DNA of 5,569 nucleotides. Origin: an uncultured Clostridia bacterium (GTDB lineage: Bacteria > Bacillota > Clostridia > Christensenellales > Aristaeellaceae). The notes below the pieces were generated by a model, which did no database searches, was not told the origin of the DNA, and saw nothing but the letters and a program-made list of their open reading frames with translations. Location of the stretch: assembly GCA_946042585.1 (NCBI GenBank), contig CAMGDO010000075.1:1-5569 (forward strand), written 5' to 3'. Positions 5,237 through 5,569 of the stretch are shown piece after piece. The position numbers and the translations under genes were made by a program. Every line of letters begins with the position of its first letter. Position 1 is the stretch's first letter.

Positions 5237-5569
5237 ATGGCAAAATATATCATCAAACGCCTGCTGCAATCGCTGGTCACCATTTTGCTGGTGATTTCGA
5301 TCGTGTTTTTGCTGCTGACCTTGATGCCGACCGATTATTTCTTCACCGAGGACGAGCTGATCAAGCTGACCGAGGAACAGAAACAGGAGCGTCTGGAAGC
5401 GGCAGGCCTGCTTGACCCTCCGCTCGTACAGCTGGGCAACTTCCTTGAACGGCTGATTTTCCACGGCGATTTGGGTGTCAGCCGCCGTCTGGAAAAGAAC
5501 CAGCCGGTAGTCAAGGTGATTTCTTCCAAATTTGCCGTTTCCATGCGCATCGGCCTGATCTCTCTGGGC
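5237..5569 (+). CDS. Peptide ABC transporter permease, OppB/DppB type (5' part only)
   Basis: The first 111 codons of an inner-membrane permease subunit, open at the window end. The start MAKYIIKRLLQSL followed by a transmembrane helix at about 9-30 ending in MP is the standard N-terminus of OppB/DppB proteins. The extracytoplasmic stretch contains AAGLLDPPLVQL (55-66) and HGDLGVS (76-82), both diagnostic of this family, and then the PVV...I region leading to the second helix. The start at 5237 has GGAGGG (5224-5229) upstream. The gene lies 107 nt downstream of the binding-protein gene on the same strand and would form the translocation channel with a second permease and two ATPases, expected further downstream but outside the window. 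No frameshift is visible. Confidence 0.93.
   Translation, partial: MAKYIIKRLLQSLVTILLVISIVFLLLTLMPTDYFFTEDELIKLTEEQKQERLEAAGLLDPPLVQLGNFLERLIFHGDLGVSRRLEKNQPVVKVISSKFAVSMRIGLISLG

Noticed and set aside
45..5569. tRNA, rRNA, CRISPR array or insertion sequence
   Set aside because: No cloverleaf, regularly spaced repeat, transposase or terminal inverted repeat was seen; the only transposon sequence is the library adapter.

Overview
The window looks like a contig end from a fairly GC-rich member of the Bacillota, probably class Clostridia and perhaps a gut or metagenome-derived lineage. This rests on strong AGGAGG-type ribosome binding sites, sigma-A-like promoters with 17-bp spacers, short signal peptides beginning MKK, and a family 5 peptide-binding protein followed by an OppB/DppB-type permease. 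The taxonomic guess is an inference. The first 44 bases are not biological: they are an Illumina Nextera i7 adapter, including what I recognise from memory as index N712 and the Tn5 mosaic end.

Layout: (1) 67-1218, minus strand: a complete metal-dependent amidohydrolase of the imidazolonepropionase-related group, substrate unknown. (2) Back-to-back promoters lie in 1265-1329. (3) 1355-2479, plus strand: a compact bicistron encoding an exported protein with two tandem barnase-type ribonuclease domains, then 9 nt later a barstar-type inhibitor. It has its own extended -10 promoter and ends at a strong hairpin (2496-2526) shared with the convergent gene. (4) 2529-2927, minus strand: an unrecognised 132-residue membrane protein. 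(5) A 264-bp intergenic region carries the promoter of that gene and a near-consensus promoter for the next transcript. (6) 3192-5129, plus strand: a peptide/oligopeptide ABC transporter solute-binding protein with a 5' leader hairpin. It is followed by a 17-bp intercistronic hairpin and the first 111 codons of the cognate permease (5237-5569), cut by the window end.

The most interesting locus is the ribonuclease/inhibitor pair. By residue-by-residue comparison with barnase, domain 1 keeps all the catalytic residues. Domain 2 has lost the catalytic histidine and the guanine-contacting glutamate and has arginine in place of the active-site lysine. The exported protein is therefore predicted to be one active RNase fused to one non-catalytic barnase fold, with a single barstar gene next door whose barnase-contacting acidic residues are preserved. 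I know of no described system with this arrangement, but I could not search.

The transporter genes form the start of a typical peptide uptake operon. The binding protein has a cleavable signal peptide without a lipobox cysteine, which is unusual for a single-membrane Gram-positive organism.
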